Shown here: in pieces, positions 45,119 through 56,389 of the stretch
Numbering within the stretch: the stretch's first letter is position 1
Layout: every line of letters begins with the position of its first letter
Source of the DNA: Chionis minor
Taxonomy: Eukaryota > Chordata > Aves > Charadriiformes > Chionididae
DNA: 64,000 nt
Reading direction: 5' to 3'
Assembly (NCBI GenBank): GCA_013398295.1
Contig: VZSF01003002.1
Coordinates: forward strand, 427,905 to 491,904
Notes under the pieces: model-generated
Told to the model about the DNA's origin: nothing
The model's database searches: none
The model's input: the letters and a program-made list of their open reading frames with translations, nothing else
Position numbers and translations under genes: made by a program

Positions 45119-47761
45119 ACAAGAAAAATGATAGCGACTTTAAGTAGGAGTTGTGTCCCTCGTACAATAGCAAAGGACTTGTTCCAAAGACAGCAAGAAT
45201 AGAAGGAGGTATTGAAGATGTCTCTCAGAGGATGACAGAAAGCAATAACTAGCTATGTCTGCTGAAGTTTTCCATTTTCGTTGTTCTATCACAGAAAGTC
45301 AGATCTCTGTTGATGTAAGAGAATGAAATGTGTTTGTTAATTATGTTTGAATAAGATAACAAACTGTGATCTCAAAGCCATCTGTAAATGAAAAACCAGG
45401 TGGCTGAGCAGCAGAACGAAGATTGCAAATAGAAGCTCATAAGAATTTGGGGTGTAAGAACCACTTGTACATCTGCTCTGTTTTAAGTGCAGTAAAGGCT
45501 TCCTATATTTTTAGGCTTTACCTTGAGCACAGGGTTGCTGGGGATCCCCCTTTGCTCCTCGGCCTTTATTTTTATTGAGAAAAGTAAATCTTTTTGCAGG
45601 CTGCACCACGAGTGAATTCTCCCTGAAGTGAGCTCTCTTTAGTAGTCCAGGTATGTTATTATCCTGATGTGATCTCTCGTGCTTCACTGAAGGTGCCCCT
45701 TGGGCTCCCTTCGCGTAATGTTCGTGTCATTCCGTCTGCTGCGTGGAGGCTGTTAGTGTCACATACGCACAAGTGTGGCAGGAGACGAGACCTTCACACA
45801 ACCAAGTTGTGAGACTCACGGAAAAGGATGCTTCGTGCTTTTCTGGTTTCTTCCTCTGACCTAGATTTTAGGCTCTACCCACCCTCCCCCTTTGGTTTTG
45901 GTTTGTTTTACTTATTCCTGGAAATGTGCTGCGATGATCTGCGTTGCAGAGGAATGCTTGTCCTTCCAAATCTGAAGTTGAAACTAATTTTCTGCATTGA
46001 ATGTGTTTTCTTGGTCTCTATCCTCCTCTCTGCTTAAATGCATCAAACTGAACTAAATAACATGAAACTTTACACACCAAATGTTTTCATAATACAAAAT
46101 TAATTTTCTTCTGTAATTAAGGGGTGGGTAATAAAGAAGTTCAAAAGCTTTTGTTCTTCTGAAACATTTGTGTAAATTTTTTATATGGATGTTAAGTACA
46201 GTCTCACATAAAAAATCCAAAAACCTTGCCTCCAGATATTCCTAGTGGGCAGACGTCATTTCCATATGCTTGCAGAACATGCATGCAGTTGATACATGTT
46301 TAAGGCATAAATATGTGAAGTATAAGAATGCATCCAAAATAAGTGTGTACATGGTTCCTTTGTGAATACGATGTGTGTATCTGTTAAAGAGCTTACCTTC
46401 GTCTGCAAACCTTTCCTCAGGAGTACTACTTTTACTGGTAAACAGGTAAAACTAGGTAAAATTGGGTTGCAAGTTACTAAGGGTAGAATAAGGTAGATTT
46501 TGGGGTCACTTAATATAACTTCTTGGTTCTGTAAAACAAAAGATGTTCCTCTACAGCATTTCAACACGTGCTTTGGAAAATACATCTGCCTTCGTGAATG
46601 CTGAGAGGCAATGATATCCAGACATAAGTTGCAAGAATCTTGCTCTGTGTGTTGCTGGCATCTGCAAAGCTTATATTATTGCAGCCCCTCCCTGAAATGA
46701 GGAGCAGTTAAGACTGTATATATATTCATGGTTAATGTTAAATAAACTGTGCTAGAAAGCAGCTTTTAGAGTCAGCTCTGGAGTTTGATACGGAGGAGCT
46801 GTAGCTCTGTGGGGAACTGCAGGTTGTTTCTAATATAGTATTCAGAGTACTCTTAACCACAGTAGGAGCTGGTACCACAGGGTAATGTGAATAGCTTTAG
46901 CTCTGTGCCAAAACCAACCAAAAATATCGGAGATAATTACAACACCACGTGAAATGGTTACAGGAAAAGCGTGAAGGTTTTTGATGGAGTAAAACCTGCA
47001 ACATTGAAGGGATTTGATTTTAGCCCCGTTTTGGAAAGTCTGGGCTTTCCAATGTTTATCATAGTTTCTTGGAGTTACGTAAGGTGTTTTTCCCTTCTGA
47101 AATGTATGAATGAGTTGATCAACCCAAATTTCAGTTTAATTATGCTTTTGCCTGTGATTTATTCTTTGATGTGTGCAAATATATTCTGTATAACACCAGC
47201 TTTTTTTTCATGCTGATTTTGAAGTTCTTTAAAAGTGAGATGGGGATGCTTCTAATTGAAGCATTGGCTCAGTATCTCCAAAGTATGGTGCCTCGTAATT
47301 ATTTATTACTTCCCTCTAGAGAACTATCAAAGTGGCACTGAAATTTCAGAACACAGGCCTTATAAAAAATTCTGGAAAGCTATTTGCAAGATTTGTTAAG
47401 CAATCAGAGCCCTTTACGATGATTTCTGAATTGGCCGTTATAGTATATGAAGCGCACAATGAAGTTAAATTGTCATTATTAAAAATTAGCAAGTAAAAAT
47501 GAGGCAGAAGAATCTATGTAGAGCGTTACATTGCTGCAGACTCAGAATCTGAAACGCCTGTCGCATCTGCAGCTCATTATGACCTGAAATGGGAGAGCGC
47601 CTGGTACATCTGCGAGAACAATGTCTAGTGACTGCTGGGGCAAGCGGACATTGCTGGCGCAGGGTGCCAGTAAGTCTTTATCCTTGATGTCACGTTCCAC
47701 ATGGCCTCCCGACAGCTGGCACGAGAGGTCATCATCGCCTTTGCAGCACTTTGTCTTCATT
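45119..47761. other. Unique, mostly AT-rich noncoding sequence
   Basis: No exon or mobile element recognised. Composition at about 47380-47540 is AT-rich and complex, as in conserved noncoding elements. A 72-codon minus-strand frame at 47542-47760 has no known domain. Confidence 0.5.
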
Positions 47762-48066
47762 CGCGCTGAAAGCAGTGAGAAGCCTCATTCATGTGGAGGA
47801 GGGCTCTTTCACGGGCGGCTGGTTGTGTCGCCCACGCGCTGCCTGTGGGACGAGGGTCTTGTTTTCGGCGCTTGTGGCCAGCGGCTCCGCCGCTGTCTGC
47901 AGCGGGGAGGCGCGGGCACGGGGCCACAAAGTTCCTAGTGGTGGAAGGGGTGGGTGCTGCAGGTCGGCGGGACCCCTTTCACTGGGGCTTCCCGCCTGGT
48001 GTCGCAGCTGTGGGGGCGGCGGGAGCTTCCATTGACATGGGCATCCACTCTTCAGTGCACGCGGAT
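47762..48066. promoter_or_regulatory. CpG island
   Basis: I count about 25 CpG in these 300 bases, with GCGGCTCCGCCGC and GGCGCGGG blocks. The flanks are CpG-poor. It lies 350 bases left of a second CpG-rich block that carries transcription-factor motifs, so the two may form one regulatory domain or a bidirectional promoter. Confidence 0.6.
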
Positions 48067-48419
48067 GGAGGGGCTTGGGATTCAAGTGCTTAAACTCAGT
48101 GGAAAGTTCACAGGAACAGAAAGAGGTACATATTTCTCATGCAAGCATACATGCCCCTCTCCTCTTTTCAACACTGGAACATATCAAAATTAGAAAGACT
48201 AATGGTACCAACAAAGACTGTATTTTCCCCAGCCTTGTTTTCAGGAGTAGAAGAATCATTTTAACCAAGTGCTTCCGACAAAAAACCAAACCAACCTGCT
48301 CTGTCGGAGTAAGCCAGACACCTGTCGCAGGGCTCTGAAGCCCGGTCAGTTAAAGTTTGGCAAAGCTGTAAGCCACTAATGGGGGGTGGGAGGCAGCTCC
48401 CAGCGACTCTCTGGGGAGA

Positions 48420-48900
48420 GGGCTTGTGCCAGCCCCGGTCCACGCACCTCCTGCAGCCGAGGCGGCGCTGGCGAGGCACTAGCGCGAAATTTTCCGCTTA
48501 GCCGGGTCACCAACCCCAGACCTCACCTCACCTCTTGAGCGTGCCACGTGTGAGAGGGCTGTCTAGGGGACGGAAGTATTTGCTTCCACCTGTTGCTCGC
48601 CAGAGCAATTTAGGACTCAGCAGTACGGGAGGAGTCAAACGGAGCTCCCCTCCGTTCATCCATGCGCATGCACGGGGGAAAATAAGGGCTAAACGGAACA
48701 AAAAAATAACAGCTTGTCTTGAGGGAGTTTTCCTGGGCGTGCGGAGGGAGGTGGAGGTGGAGGAGAGGAGGTGAGGGTTGTTTGGCGGGGACGGTGCAGG
48801 GCAGAAAGCGGGCGGCTGTGTTTACCGCAGCTCACTTGTAGCGAGCACAATGCACGCAATTACTGAAGTAAGAGATGTCAGGGAACGAACGCATGTGGCA
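48420..48900. promoter_or_regulatory. CpG island with NRF1-like and E-box motifs
   Basis: About 31 CpG in 480 bases by hand count. It contains TGCGCATGCAC at 48663-48673, one mismatch from the core NRF1 palindrome TGCGCATGCGC, a CACGTG E-box at 48545-48550, and a purine G-rich (GGTGGA)n-like tract at about 48745-48778. CpG density plus an NRF1-type site is characteristic of TATA-less housekeeping promoters. No first exon can be defined: the open frame at 48535-48774 (79 codons) is unrecognised. Confidence 0.5.
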
Positions 48901-48997
48901 AACTATTTGTGCTTAATCTATGCCGATTTGTGAAGTCTCCAGCGGTTTTCTTTGTCCCTTGGGAAGGAGGAGGGGAGGGGGGGAGAGAAAGTGTCCG

Positions 48998-49011
48998 GTT
49001 GCCATGGCGAC
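48998..49011. promoter_or_regulatory. RFX X-box motif
   Basis: GTTGCCATGGCGAC differs by one base from the palindromic RFX X-box GTTGCCATGGCAAC. Both half-sites (GTTGCC and GGCGAC) are spaced with AT as in high-affinity RFX sites. RFX factors drive ciliary and neuroendocrine genes. The position just beyond a CpG island fits a promoter-proximal element. Confidence 0.5.
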
Positions 49012-49056
49012 AGCAGGGCTGAGGAGAGACTTATCATATTTTCTTTTTTGATGCTT

Positions 49057-49065
49057 TATATAAAA
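49057..49065 (+). promoter_or_regulatory. TATA-like motif near CpG island
   Basis: TATATAAAA is a full TATAWAAR match 46 bases downstream of the X-box. Such motifs are frequent in AT-rich DNA, so its meaning rests only on its position. Confidence 0.2.
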
Positions 49066-52000
49066 TGATGTAGGTAATTACACATGTAGTGATCTGCCGT
49101 GCGGTGGAGCAGCTTCTTTTCAGGACGGTGCGTGTCACCCAACATTATGCTGAACCCCTTTTACAGCGGGGACACAAATGTACTGACATTTCGGTGGGAA
49201 TATTGCTGGAGAAATCGCAGCCGCGGGAAGGAAAGAGGGCGTGACAGCAGCCCTGCTCTCCTTTAAGAAACAGAATAAGATTCAATTAACAAGTTGCCAG
49301 TGGAAACCTGGATATAATTATAGCTCTATTATGCCGGCCGTGTTGTTTTCCCATAGAAAATACGTTTTTTAATTAACTTGTGGATTTGGCACTGACACCT
49401 AGGCGCACCCTGTCAGGAACAAAGTCGGTGTTTCCCTGCTTGGCGCTGGCACTTTATCGTAACTAAAGATGCCGGTTGTTCCCACAGACCTGCCCTTGAG
49501 CAGGATGCTCTGGGCATGGCTCTTCCCCAGCCAGCAGGGTGCGGATGTAGCTCTTCTCCGTACGTGGTATTTTGCAGAAAAGAAAGCAAAACTAGATGTG
49601 TTTTCCTCTGTGGAAATGTTATCCTTCTGGGAGGGTACCTGAACTGGCAGGTCAGCCACGGGGGTGGAGGGAAGGCTGGGTGGGACAGCTTGTGTTTCTG
49701 GGGGAGGAGTGGGGTGCAGGTGGTTCTCTTGAGGTGCCCAGAGGCTGTCCCCTCCTTGCAGACCATGAGACACTTGGTGCGTCCAGCAGGAACTGAGGGG
49801 AGTACAAAGTCTGGCCAGCCTCCTGAACAGGATGGGAGAGGACTGGTTCTGCATCGGCAGGAGGGGGTAGGGAGGAAGGCTCTGTCAACTACACCTTGCC
49901 AAGATATCCCCATGCGGAGTCTGTTTGGGTTTTTTGTTCTTCCACCTCTTTGCCTGCCACATTTCTCAAAGGCAATCTTGGATTACTTGAAGGAAATAGG
50001 AATATTTCAGATGTGGCAAACATACTGCTTTTAAAATGCAAATGTGTTATAGATGCGTACAGCAGGCACTGCTGTTGCTTTTCTTCTGGCATCGTTGCCT
50101 AGAGAATAGTTCAGTTTTTGAGTGTAATGCAAAGCCAGGAGGGGTTTTCCTACAGAAACACATTTCAATGAGTAGCTTGTTTCTAACAGTGACCTGTGTG
50201 GGGTGCTCGGGGAACAAGTCTAAAATGGAGAAGACTTTTAAAGCAATCCTTCCCCCTGGTATATTCTCCTAGCTGCTGGCAGCCAGCAGTTTGGGAGTTC
50301 CCCGAGTAGGGTGTCGTGCATAGTTTGGTGGTCAGCAGTGGATTTCTCTTTGTGGAACTTTTTGTCATCTCTTTTTGAACCTGCCTGTGGCCACTGCCAC
50401 ATCCTATGGCATTCAGATTCACAATTATAATTATGTTTTCTGTGAAAAGATAATCCTTTGGTTTATTTCAGGCCTGTCGACTGATAACTTTTCATCAAAT
50501 GGACCCTAGTTCTTGTGTGATAAGCAACTGCGAATAGTCATTAGATAATCAACTTCTCCTTACAAGACATGATTTTACTGAGCTCCTTTGTCATCTCTTT
50601 CTTTATGCCGTCCTGGCTGAGTCAGTTCTGTGTTTTCTCACATGGAAGGCTCTCCGAGCCCCTGCCTGTCCTTCTCCTCCTCAGTACTTTTCTTGTTCCA
50701 CCATGCCCTGTGTTTACTTGGCAGCTCAGTAAACTCGGAGTTGCCAGATAGCAATTACTGGAACCATGCAATTATTTGAATTGTGCGACCCTTAGATTGC
50801 ATTTTTAGGTCAAGTCAGAGGAAGCAGGTTCATCCATGTATGCACAGTTTGAAACAGCAAGTTGAGAGTTAACAGCAAGTTAATAAATTATACTCTAAAA
50901 ATAGTTGCTGAAACATTTTCTCATTTTTTTTGTGTGCAGCCAGTACACTACAAAAATGTGACAGTCAGAGCAAGCCAATGGGTATAAAAAGCCGATGGCT
51001 AACTTAGTATATGTTGAGTGTTTCTCGTCCTGGAATGCATTGTTTGCTTCATTTAAGATGTTCTCACTGTGTGTCCTCGAGTTGTGGGTGTTACTGTATC
51101 ATCGATCTGTGACAGAGATTACACTGCTAGGAAACAATAACAGGAAGGAGGAGATCCCTGTATCTATACAGACTTGCAAACTATTCAGGTTTTGGGGATT
51201 TTTTCCCCTCTTGTATTGATAATGAAAAAGAAAATAAAATGCAAAACCTGCACCATGGTCGTTCTAGGAAGGCAAAAGTTTTACTGAGGTTACAGGATTC
51301 CCTGAAACACTCACGAACCTCAAGCCTTGAATGAGCAGCCAGGATGGTCTCACCAACCTCCAGCCTCCTGGGCTCCGAGTGTGTAGGTAATCAGACCAGC
51401 TCAGGGACAAAATACAGTAGGATGAAATAATGCCAATTTATTTTCCCTTCTTCAGAAAGTATTTCAGAAGGATTTGCAAGGTGAACCTCAGCCATACTGG
51501 ACAACTCCATTTGGTCCCGGCAAAACTTTTTGAGATTTGCTATTTAGAGATGAGGGTGAGCCCTTGGTGCCTCACAGATCAGCCGGGGAAGGAACATACT
51601 GTGGCGTATTTTTACTGGGACTCCGTGTGTGATCACAGGATGTCACTGGGAGCACGAAGTGACAATTCCAGGTGTTACCTCTTCAGATTTCATGTTAATA
51701 GTGGGGCTGCCCAGGGGGATGCCCCACTTACACAGGAAGTAGTCCTGGGAAAAAAGGTGTTGGATTTTTTTCTTTTCTTTTTTTCATCTTAATATCTGGA
51801 AATGAAGAGCAAAACTCACGCTTTACAAGCAGCCAACAGCCTGCGGACCGCATTTTGGCGAACCACCTGCCGTGCTGTATTTGTGATACTTTTAGCCATG
51901 CTGATTTTCGCTCTTGCAGAAGGCAGGGATGCTGGCAGAGTCCCAGGGTGATTTGTGAGTTTGGGTGCCTGGCCTCAGCGGCTCCCCAGGTTTTTTTCTG

Positions 52001-52710
52001 AGCCTGGCAAGACTCGTGAGAGTAATGGCAGCCTGCTGCTGAAACTCTTGTTTTCTTAAGGCATGCCATAGCCCTGATGCTGTTTTGATGGGAGTGGAGA
52101 GTTGTGGTGAATGAAACGGCTGTGTGGCCAGGAAGAATGGGTCATTTTTTTGTTCGTGGTGTGCACAGAAATTAAAAAAAAAATAACAAAGGGCAACAAA
52201 AATGTTCCTGGTTCTGTTCACCACGTTGGGTTTAATGCAGTGAAACAAGGCAAAATACAGCCCTTTTTTCAGAAACTGTTTTTCACCTGATGGAAACACT
52301 TCAGTTATTTTAAGTCAAGGAAATCCTGTGTTTCCTCAGCAGCTGTTGCAGTAAAAATGACTGGTCATTTTGCATATATATTTATATTGCTGGAGGTTCT
52401 TTTTCATTTTATTGCTGAATGGCCCTTTACAAATAACAGATCTGCAGTTGGTTAAGTGGCTGGACATTTGACATAATGTTTCCTCAGATCTCGCATGAAA
52501 AGATGTTTCTGTGAGATGGATGTGACCGTTACTACATGGGTAGGAAATTTACTGAAACACCAGAAATGGTGCATAGGAACATCAATGTACAGGCTGCAAC
52601 AGAGGTGACAGGGATTACAGCAAGGTTTGATATGGGGCACATTTAGGTATAAGACAGAGAGACAATCTGAAAGTAGATCAGTAAGAGTAATACTTACTCT
52701 TAATGAAAGC
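49066..52710. other. Unique noncoding sequence
   Basis: No exon or interspersed repeat recognised. Frames of 151-172 codons overlap on both strands at 49399-50034, a sign of GC-rich chance ORFs. A perfect 8-bp inverted repeat with a 1-nt centre lies at 50273-50289. Confidence 0.5.
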
Positions 52711-52831
52711 ATAGATGTGGTACTTAGGGACATGGTTTAGTGGGACGTGGCAGTGTTAGGTTTATGGTTGGACTCAATGATCTTAAAGGACTTTTCCAGC
52801 CTAAATGATTCTGTGATTCTGTGATTCTATG
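52711..52831 (+). mobile_element. CR1 LINE 3' tail, plus strand, about 120 bp
   Basis: TACTTAGGGACATGGTTTAG, then the GGTTGGACTCAATGATCTTA and CTTTTCCAGCCTAAATGATT blocks of the CR1 3' UTR, finishing in two and a half copies of the octamer tail (GATTCTGT, GATTCTAT) at 52831. The GGACATGGTTTAGTGGG block marks a CR1 subfamily different from the 13.3-kb copy. It is a 5'-truncated, noncoding remnant. Confidence 0.96.
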
Positions 52832-55413
52832 TTTGCCATGGGCCCAATGATACCTTTTGGGTTGTCAGTGTTTTTCAAAGTTTAACAGCTTTATTATTCT
52901 GCCTCACGGATCTTGCTTGAGTGGCTTCTACCCTCCCAATTGACCCTTTTCTGAGGGCTTTAGAGACTTAGAAGGTAGCCTGCCCCCTTTGTAATTCCAC
53001 TCTAGGAGCAAAAGAGGTTCTACTAGTAAAGTACATACTAATTATCTGAATAGCTGCATGATTCATCCTGGCTGTCCTCATATGACAGTACTACTTTTTT
53101 GTGGGTTATTTTTTTTTATAGTGAACCACAAAAGGTCAAATTTTCTTGTGGTTCCTTGCATGAGGTTTCTGGCTCTCAGTTTGCAGTAGGCATTGTCAGG
53201 TGTTACAACGAGAAGAGTAGGAAAGCTACTTAATTGCTGTCATTTAATTTCAAGTGGTCAGTTTTTTTACTATTCACACCCTGTTTAGTTGGTGTATTTT
53301 AATAAACCTGTATGATAGTATAAATGCACTTTGGGTCATTGGGATACAAGGTGCACGAACCCTATATCTGGTAAGGTATGGTATAATTATTTTTCAGTCC
53401 TGTTATGAGATGGATTTTGTACCTTCAATAAAGATACAGAAGAAGTTGGATTATATCTGTGAACACATGGATTAGAGTTCCTGAGGCTGGTGTGTTCTCT
53501 GGGAAGCCACAGCAACAACCTACCAGGGAGAAGAGGGTTGGCAAAAAAGGGCATTTCAGGAAACAGGAGAGATGAAGACCAGGACAGAGGGCAGCCAACC
53601 TTTCTGCTATTTTTTTTGCTTTTTCAAATATGCCTGGTTTGCAATGACCATCCAGCAATTTAGACATAAAACTGAGTAAATTGGTTTGGCCCATTATTTA
53701 CCAAAAGCTGCAGCTCAAGGTAAAACAGAGCTACTGATGAATTTGTTCAGTTTTCAAACCTGTTTATGTTGATATAAGCTAAATAATACAAAAGGTAAAA
53801 AGAAAAAAGGGAAAGTAAATTGGATCAGGTTTATATTCAAATGAGGCACTTTGGCACAGAATGGCAATTTTCTTTTCTTTTCTTTTTTTTTGGTGGAAGG
53901 AGGGAGGATTCACCAGAAAAGTCAGTAAAGCTCTTTTTAGCTGATTTTGAATTTTTTTCCCAATGTATTCCAGTCTTTCAGGAGAAGGCTGGGCAATATG
54001 TCTACCCGTTCACACAAATGTATACAAATACCTAGTATCTAAATACGTCAGCCTCATTCCATTCTTGCAGTTCAGTATTTTTAAGGGAAGGGCTCATGAT
54101 CTCATTCTTTCTGCCAGTCTTCCAACTTTTTTCTCTTGGTTGAAATAGCATTTCTCAAATCACACTGATGTCAAAATCGAGACATTCTGTTGCTCATATA
54201 TGCATAGTACTGTCAGCTGATCAACATGAAATGCTCTCATCTGAATCTAGCTTTAAATAAACGTGTATGAATTTCTGGAAAACGCTGTACTATAACAGTG
54301 GAGTGCTGCAAAGCGCCAGAAAAATTCTTCAGGAGTGTACAAACTAGAGTAGGGACATTGAGTTAGACTGAGGACACAGCTGTCTGCACAGTATGTTATC
54401 AGAAAAAAATTACCAAATAGCTAACCCTCAGATACAGAGATATATATGGTAGTTCTGCTGTCTGGAGAGGTACTTTATATGCATTTTTCTTAAACTCTGG
54501 CTCAGTGGCAAAATAACTTCCCGCTCTTTTGTAATAAGAGCTCAAACAGGTGTAGCACAAGTCTGTGACAATCTCTTGGAGGCTCTCCCCAAGGAGAAGT
54601 TTTGCTCCCTAGAGGTTAACAGTTACACTGGGGCAACTTCAGAGGTTCTCGTAATCCCCTACCCTGCTCAAGTGATGCTGGCAGTCGGGAGCCTCGTGGC
54701 CTCCAGTGTGGTTCTGGTTCTGAACAACAACTGGCTGTGCTGCAGAAAGCAAGTTTTATATATTTCATGTCGGCAATCAGCTGCTGAAAAACATGCTTCT
54801 ATTTTCCATATCCCAAAATGAAAGAGAAGTTGGGTTTCTGTCCTCGTTTTTGTTTTTACTTTCCACAGTTACAGATTTGTGTTTTGTCCACAGGCCAAGT
54901 CTGTGTGGTTCTTGGCAGGCTGCTTGGACATTTTTCTACTGAACTTTTATCAGAGCATCTTAGTCGGGGTTATACATGAAATAATGCAGAAAGGCTCGAT
55001 AAAGAGAAACCTGTACTACAGCCTTGCAGTCTTTAATTAACGCTATGTGCGTGTGCGTGTGATAGGCGATAGGCGAGCCGCAGATGCGGCATGTTTCATT
55101 TTGATGCTGTATTGCTTTTTTGCTCTGCGGTGACATTAATAAATTGATGCAGGCAAGCATTTTAGATTTCATTACAGCCTGAGATGCCTTTATTTTTTGG
55201 CTTGCCCCAATTCATTTATGAGGCATCATCATGCACAAATTAGAAAGAGGCTAAGCTGTATGTGGCTGCTGACAATTACTGGATTATTCAATTACTGTGA
55301 ACGTTGTTCAAGGAATATAAAATATTCAAGAAATATTCAAGGAAAAATCCCTAGGTAACCTAGCTACATAAAGGTTACGTGTTCAGGGATGGCTGTAGTC
55401 CAAATGTAAGGCC
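52832..55413. other. Unique noncoding sequence
   Basis: No exon or mobile element recognised. Includes a TTTTC pentanucleotide tract at 53868-53891 and a short tandem with units near ATATTCAAGRA at 55306-55344, followed by the palindrome CTAGGT-A-ACCTAG at 55351-55363. Confidence 0.5.
53868..53891. repeat. (TTTTC)n pyrimidine tract
   Basis: Three TTTTC-type units ending in a T run, a simple pyrimidine repeat. Confidence 0.8.
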
Positions 55414-55434
55414 GGGGGGGATGAGGGAAAGGGG
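55414..55434 (+). other. G-quadruplex motif
   Basis: G7, then ATGA, GGG, AAA and GGGG. The G7 run can supply two tracts, giving four runs of at least three G with loops of 1, 4 and 3, which fits the canonical intramolecular quadruplex pattern. Confidence 0.5.
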
Positions 55435-55765
55435 CAGCCTCAGGGCTGTGAGCGTACACTGTTGTAGCGGGCATTACTTGGAGGGATTAATACTCTCCTG
55501 GCCCCTCTAGTAAGCTGTCAGCATGATTGAACAGAGGATGGGAAGGGGGTCCGTGAGGCTTTCCAGGCTGAGATCCCCCCGGCTTACAGGGGTTGCTGCT
55601 GGGTGCGAGGCAGCGTTCCCAGCCAGCCAGGGCTGGGGGCCAGGAAAAGTCTCTCACGACTGCACTGCTGTCTCTGTCACCTGCCAGCTCTGGGAAGTGG
55701 AAAACAAATGGCACGTGGCCGAGCCTGATACCTTCAGTGCTGCTTCTCTCTAGAAAATTAACCTC
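55435..55765. other. GC-rich unique sequence
   Basis: Overlapping unrecognised frames on both strands (114 codons minus, 76 and 82 codons plus). Nothing else supportable. A branch-point-like TTAAC at 55758-55762 precedes the T16 tract. Confidence 0.45.
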
Positions 55766-55793
55766 TTTTTTTTTTTTTTTTCTTCCCCCCCAG
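55766..55793 (+). promoter_or_regulatory. Strong splice-acceptor-like tract
   Basis: T16 (55766-55781), then CTTCCCCCCC and AG at 55792-55793, an uninterrupted 26-nt pyrimidine tract ending in CAG. A TTAAC branch-point-like sequence lies about 32 bases upstream of the AG, in the normal window. As a 3' splice site this is the strongest in the window, but simple T and C runs can produce it by chance. Confidence 0.3.
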
Positions 55794-55841
55794 CTGAATG
55801 ACTTCAGGCAGGAGCTAGTCACGTTTTCCATGCCGGACTGA
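55794..55841 (+). other. Candidate terminal exon (15 codons to stop)
   Basis: Directly after the acceptor-like CAG the sequence is open for 15 codons (L-N-D-F-R-Q-E-L-V-T-F-S-M-P-D) and then stops at 55839-55841. I do not recognise the peptide. No polyadenylation signal was placed with confidence; AATAAA occurs at 56068-56073, about 230 bases downstream. Confidence 0.12.
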
Positions 55842-56100
55842 GCTCTAGGTTACCTGAAGCTGAATATCTAAATTATTTACATTACCAGGCCTGCATTGGC
55901 ATCAAGCATGGGATTAGCCTATTTTGTTCATGTGAAGGTTAGAGCCAATGGTTTGAAACAAACATGGCCTTATTAGGATTATATCTCTGCTTGCACTTCA
56001 AACTTTGGCCATCTTTCTCCCAGGAAACCTGTGTTTGTTTTATTTTAACCATAGCTCCTTCATGGTAATAAAGATTCCTATTTGGTGAGCAATTTTACAG

Positions 56101-56164
56101 AACAGAGAATACTCCGGATTGTCAAAATTTACCTTCTGGTGTCTGCTAGACTGTGCAGAAGAAG
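56101..56164 (+). other. Candidate 64-nt internal exon
   Basis: GCAATTTTACAG (ending 56100) is a plausible acceptor, and GAAG|GTAAGT at 56165 is a near-perfect donor. Frame 1 is open for 21 codons plus one base. The peptide is unrecognised and open length is not significant, so only the quality of the donor makes it worth listing. Confidence 0.12.
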
Positions 56165-56353
56165 GTAAGTCAATGTACAACAAAACAACTATTACAGCAA
56201 ACCAAAGCATGAATTCATTAATTTTAACGATAATGTTACTGTTTTACTCCGAGCTTAAGTGAATATAAATGTAACTTATCGAAGAGACTCTGGCAAAAAC
56301 CATCTGTGCAGGTTTTTCTAATCGCATCTGTCCTTAAACTGGCCGTGCATTTT
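56165..56353. other. AT-rich noncoding sequence
   Basis: Short AT-rich stretch, nothing seen. Confidence 0.5.
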
Positions 56354-56389
56354 AAGAAGAAGAAGAAGAAGCAGCAGCAGCAGCCGCCG
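56354..56389. repeat. Compound trinucleotide repeat (AAG)n(CAG)n(CCG)n
   Basis: AAG units at 56354-56370 are followed by CAG units at 56371-56384 and CCG to 56389, leading into a CpG- and CAG-containing GC-rich patch up to about 56465. On the minus strand it would read as leucine or cysteine runs, which creates artificial frames. Trinucleotide repeats of this sort are often length-polymorphic. Confidence 0.9.

Noticed and set aside
47542..47760. 72-codon minus-strand frame with acidic start, looked exon-like
   Set aside because: No convincing acceptor or donor at its ends and no recognisable family.
49399..50034. Frames of 151, 166 and 172 codons on both strands
   Set aside because: They overlap one another in opposite orientation in GC-rich DNA; none is recognisable and at most one could be real.
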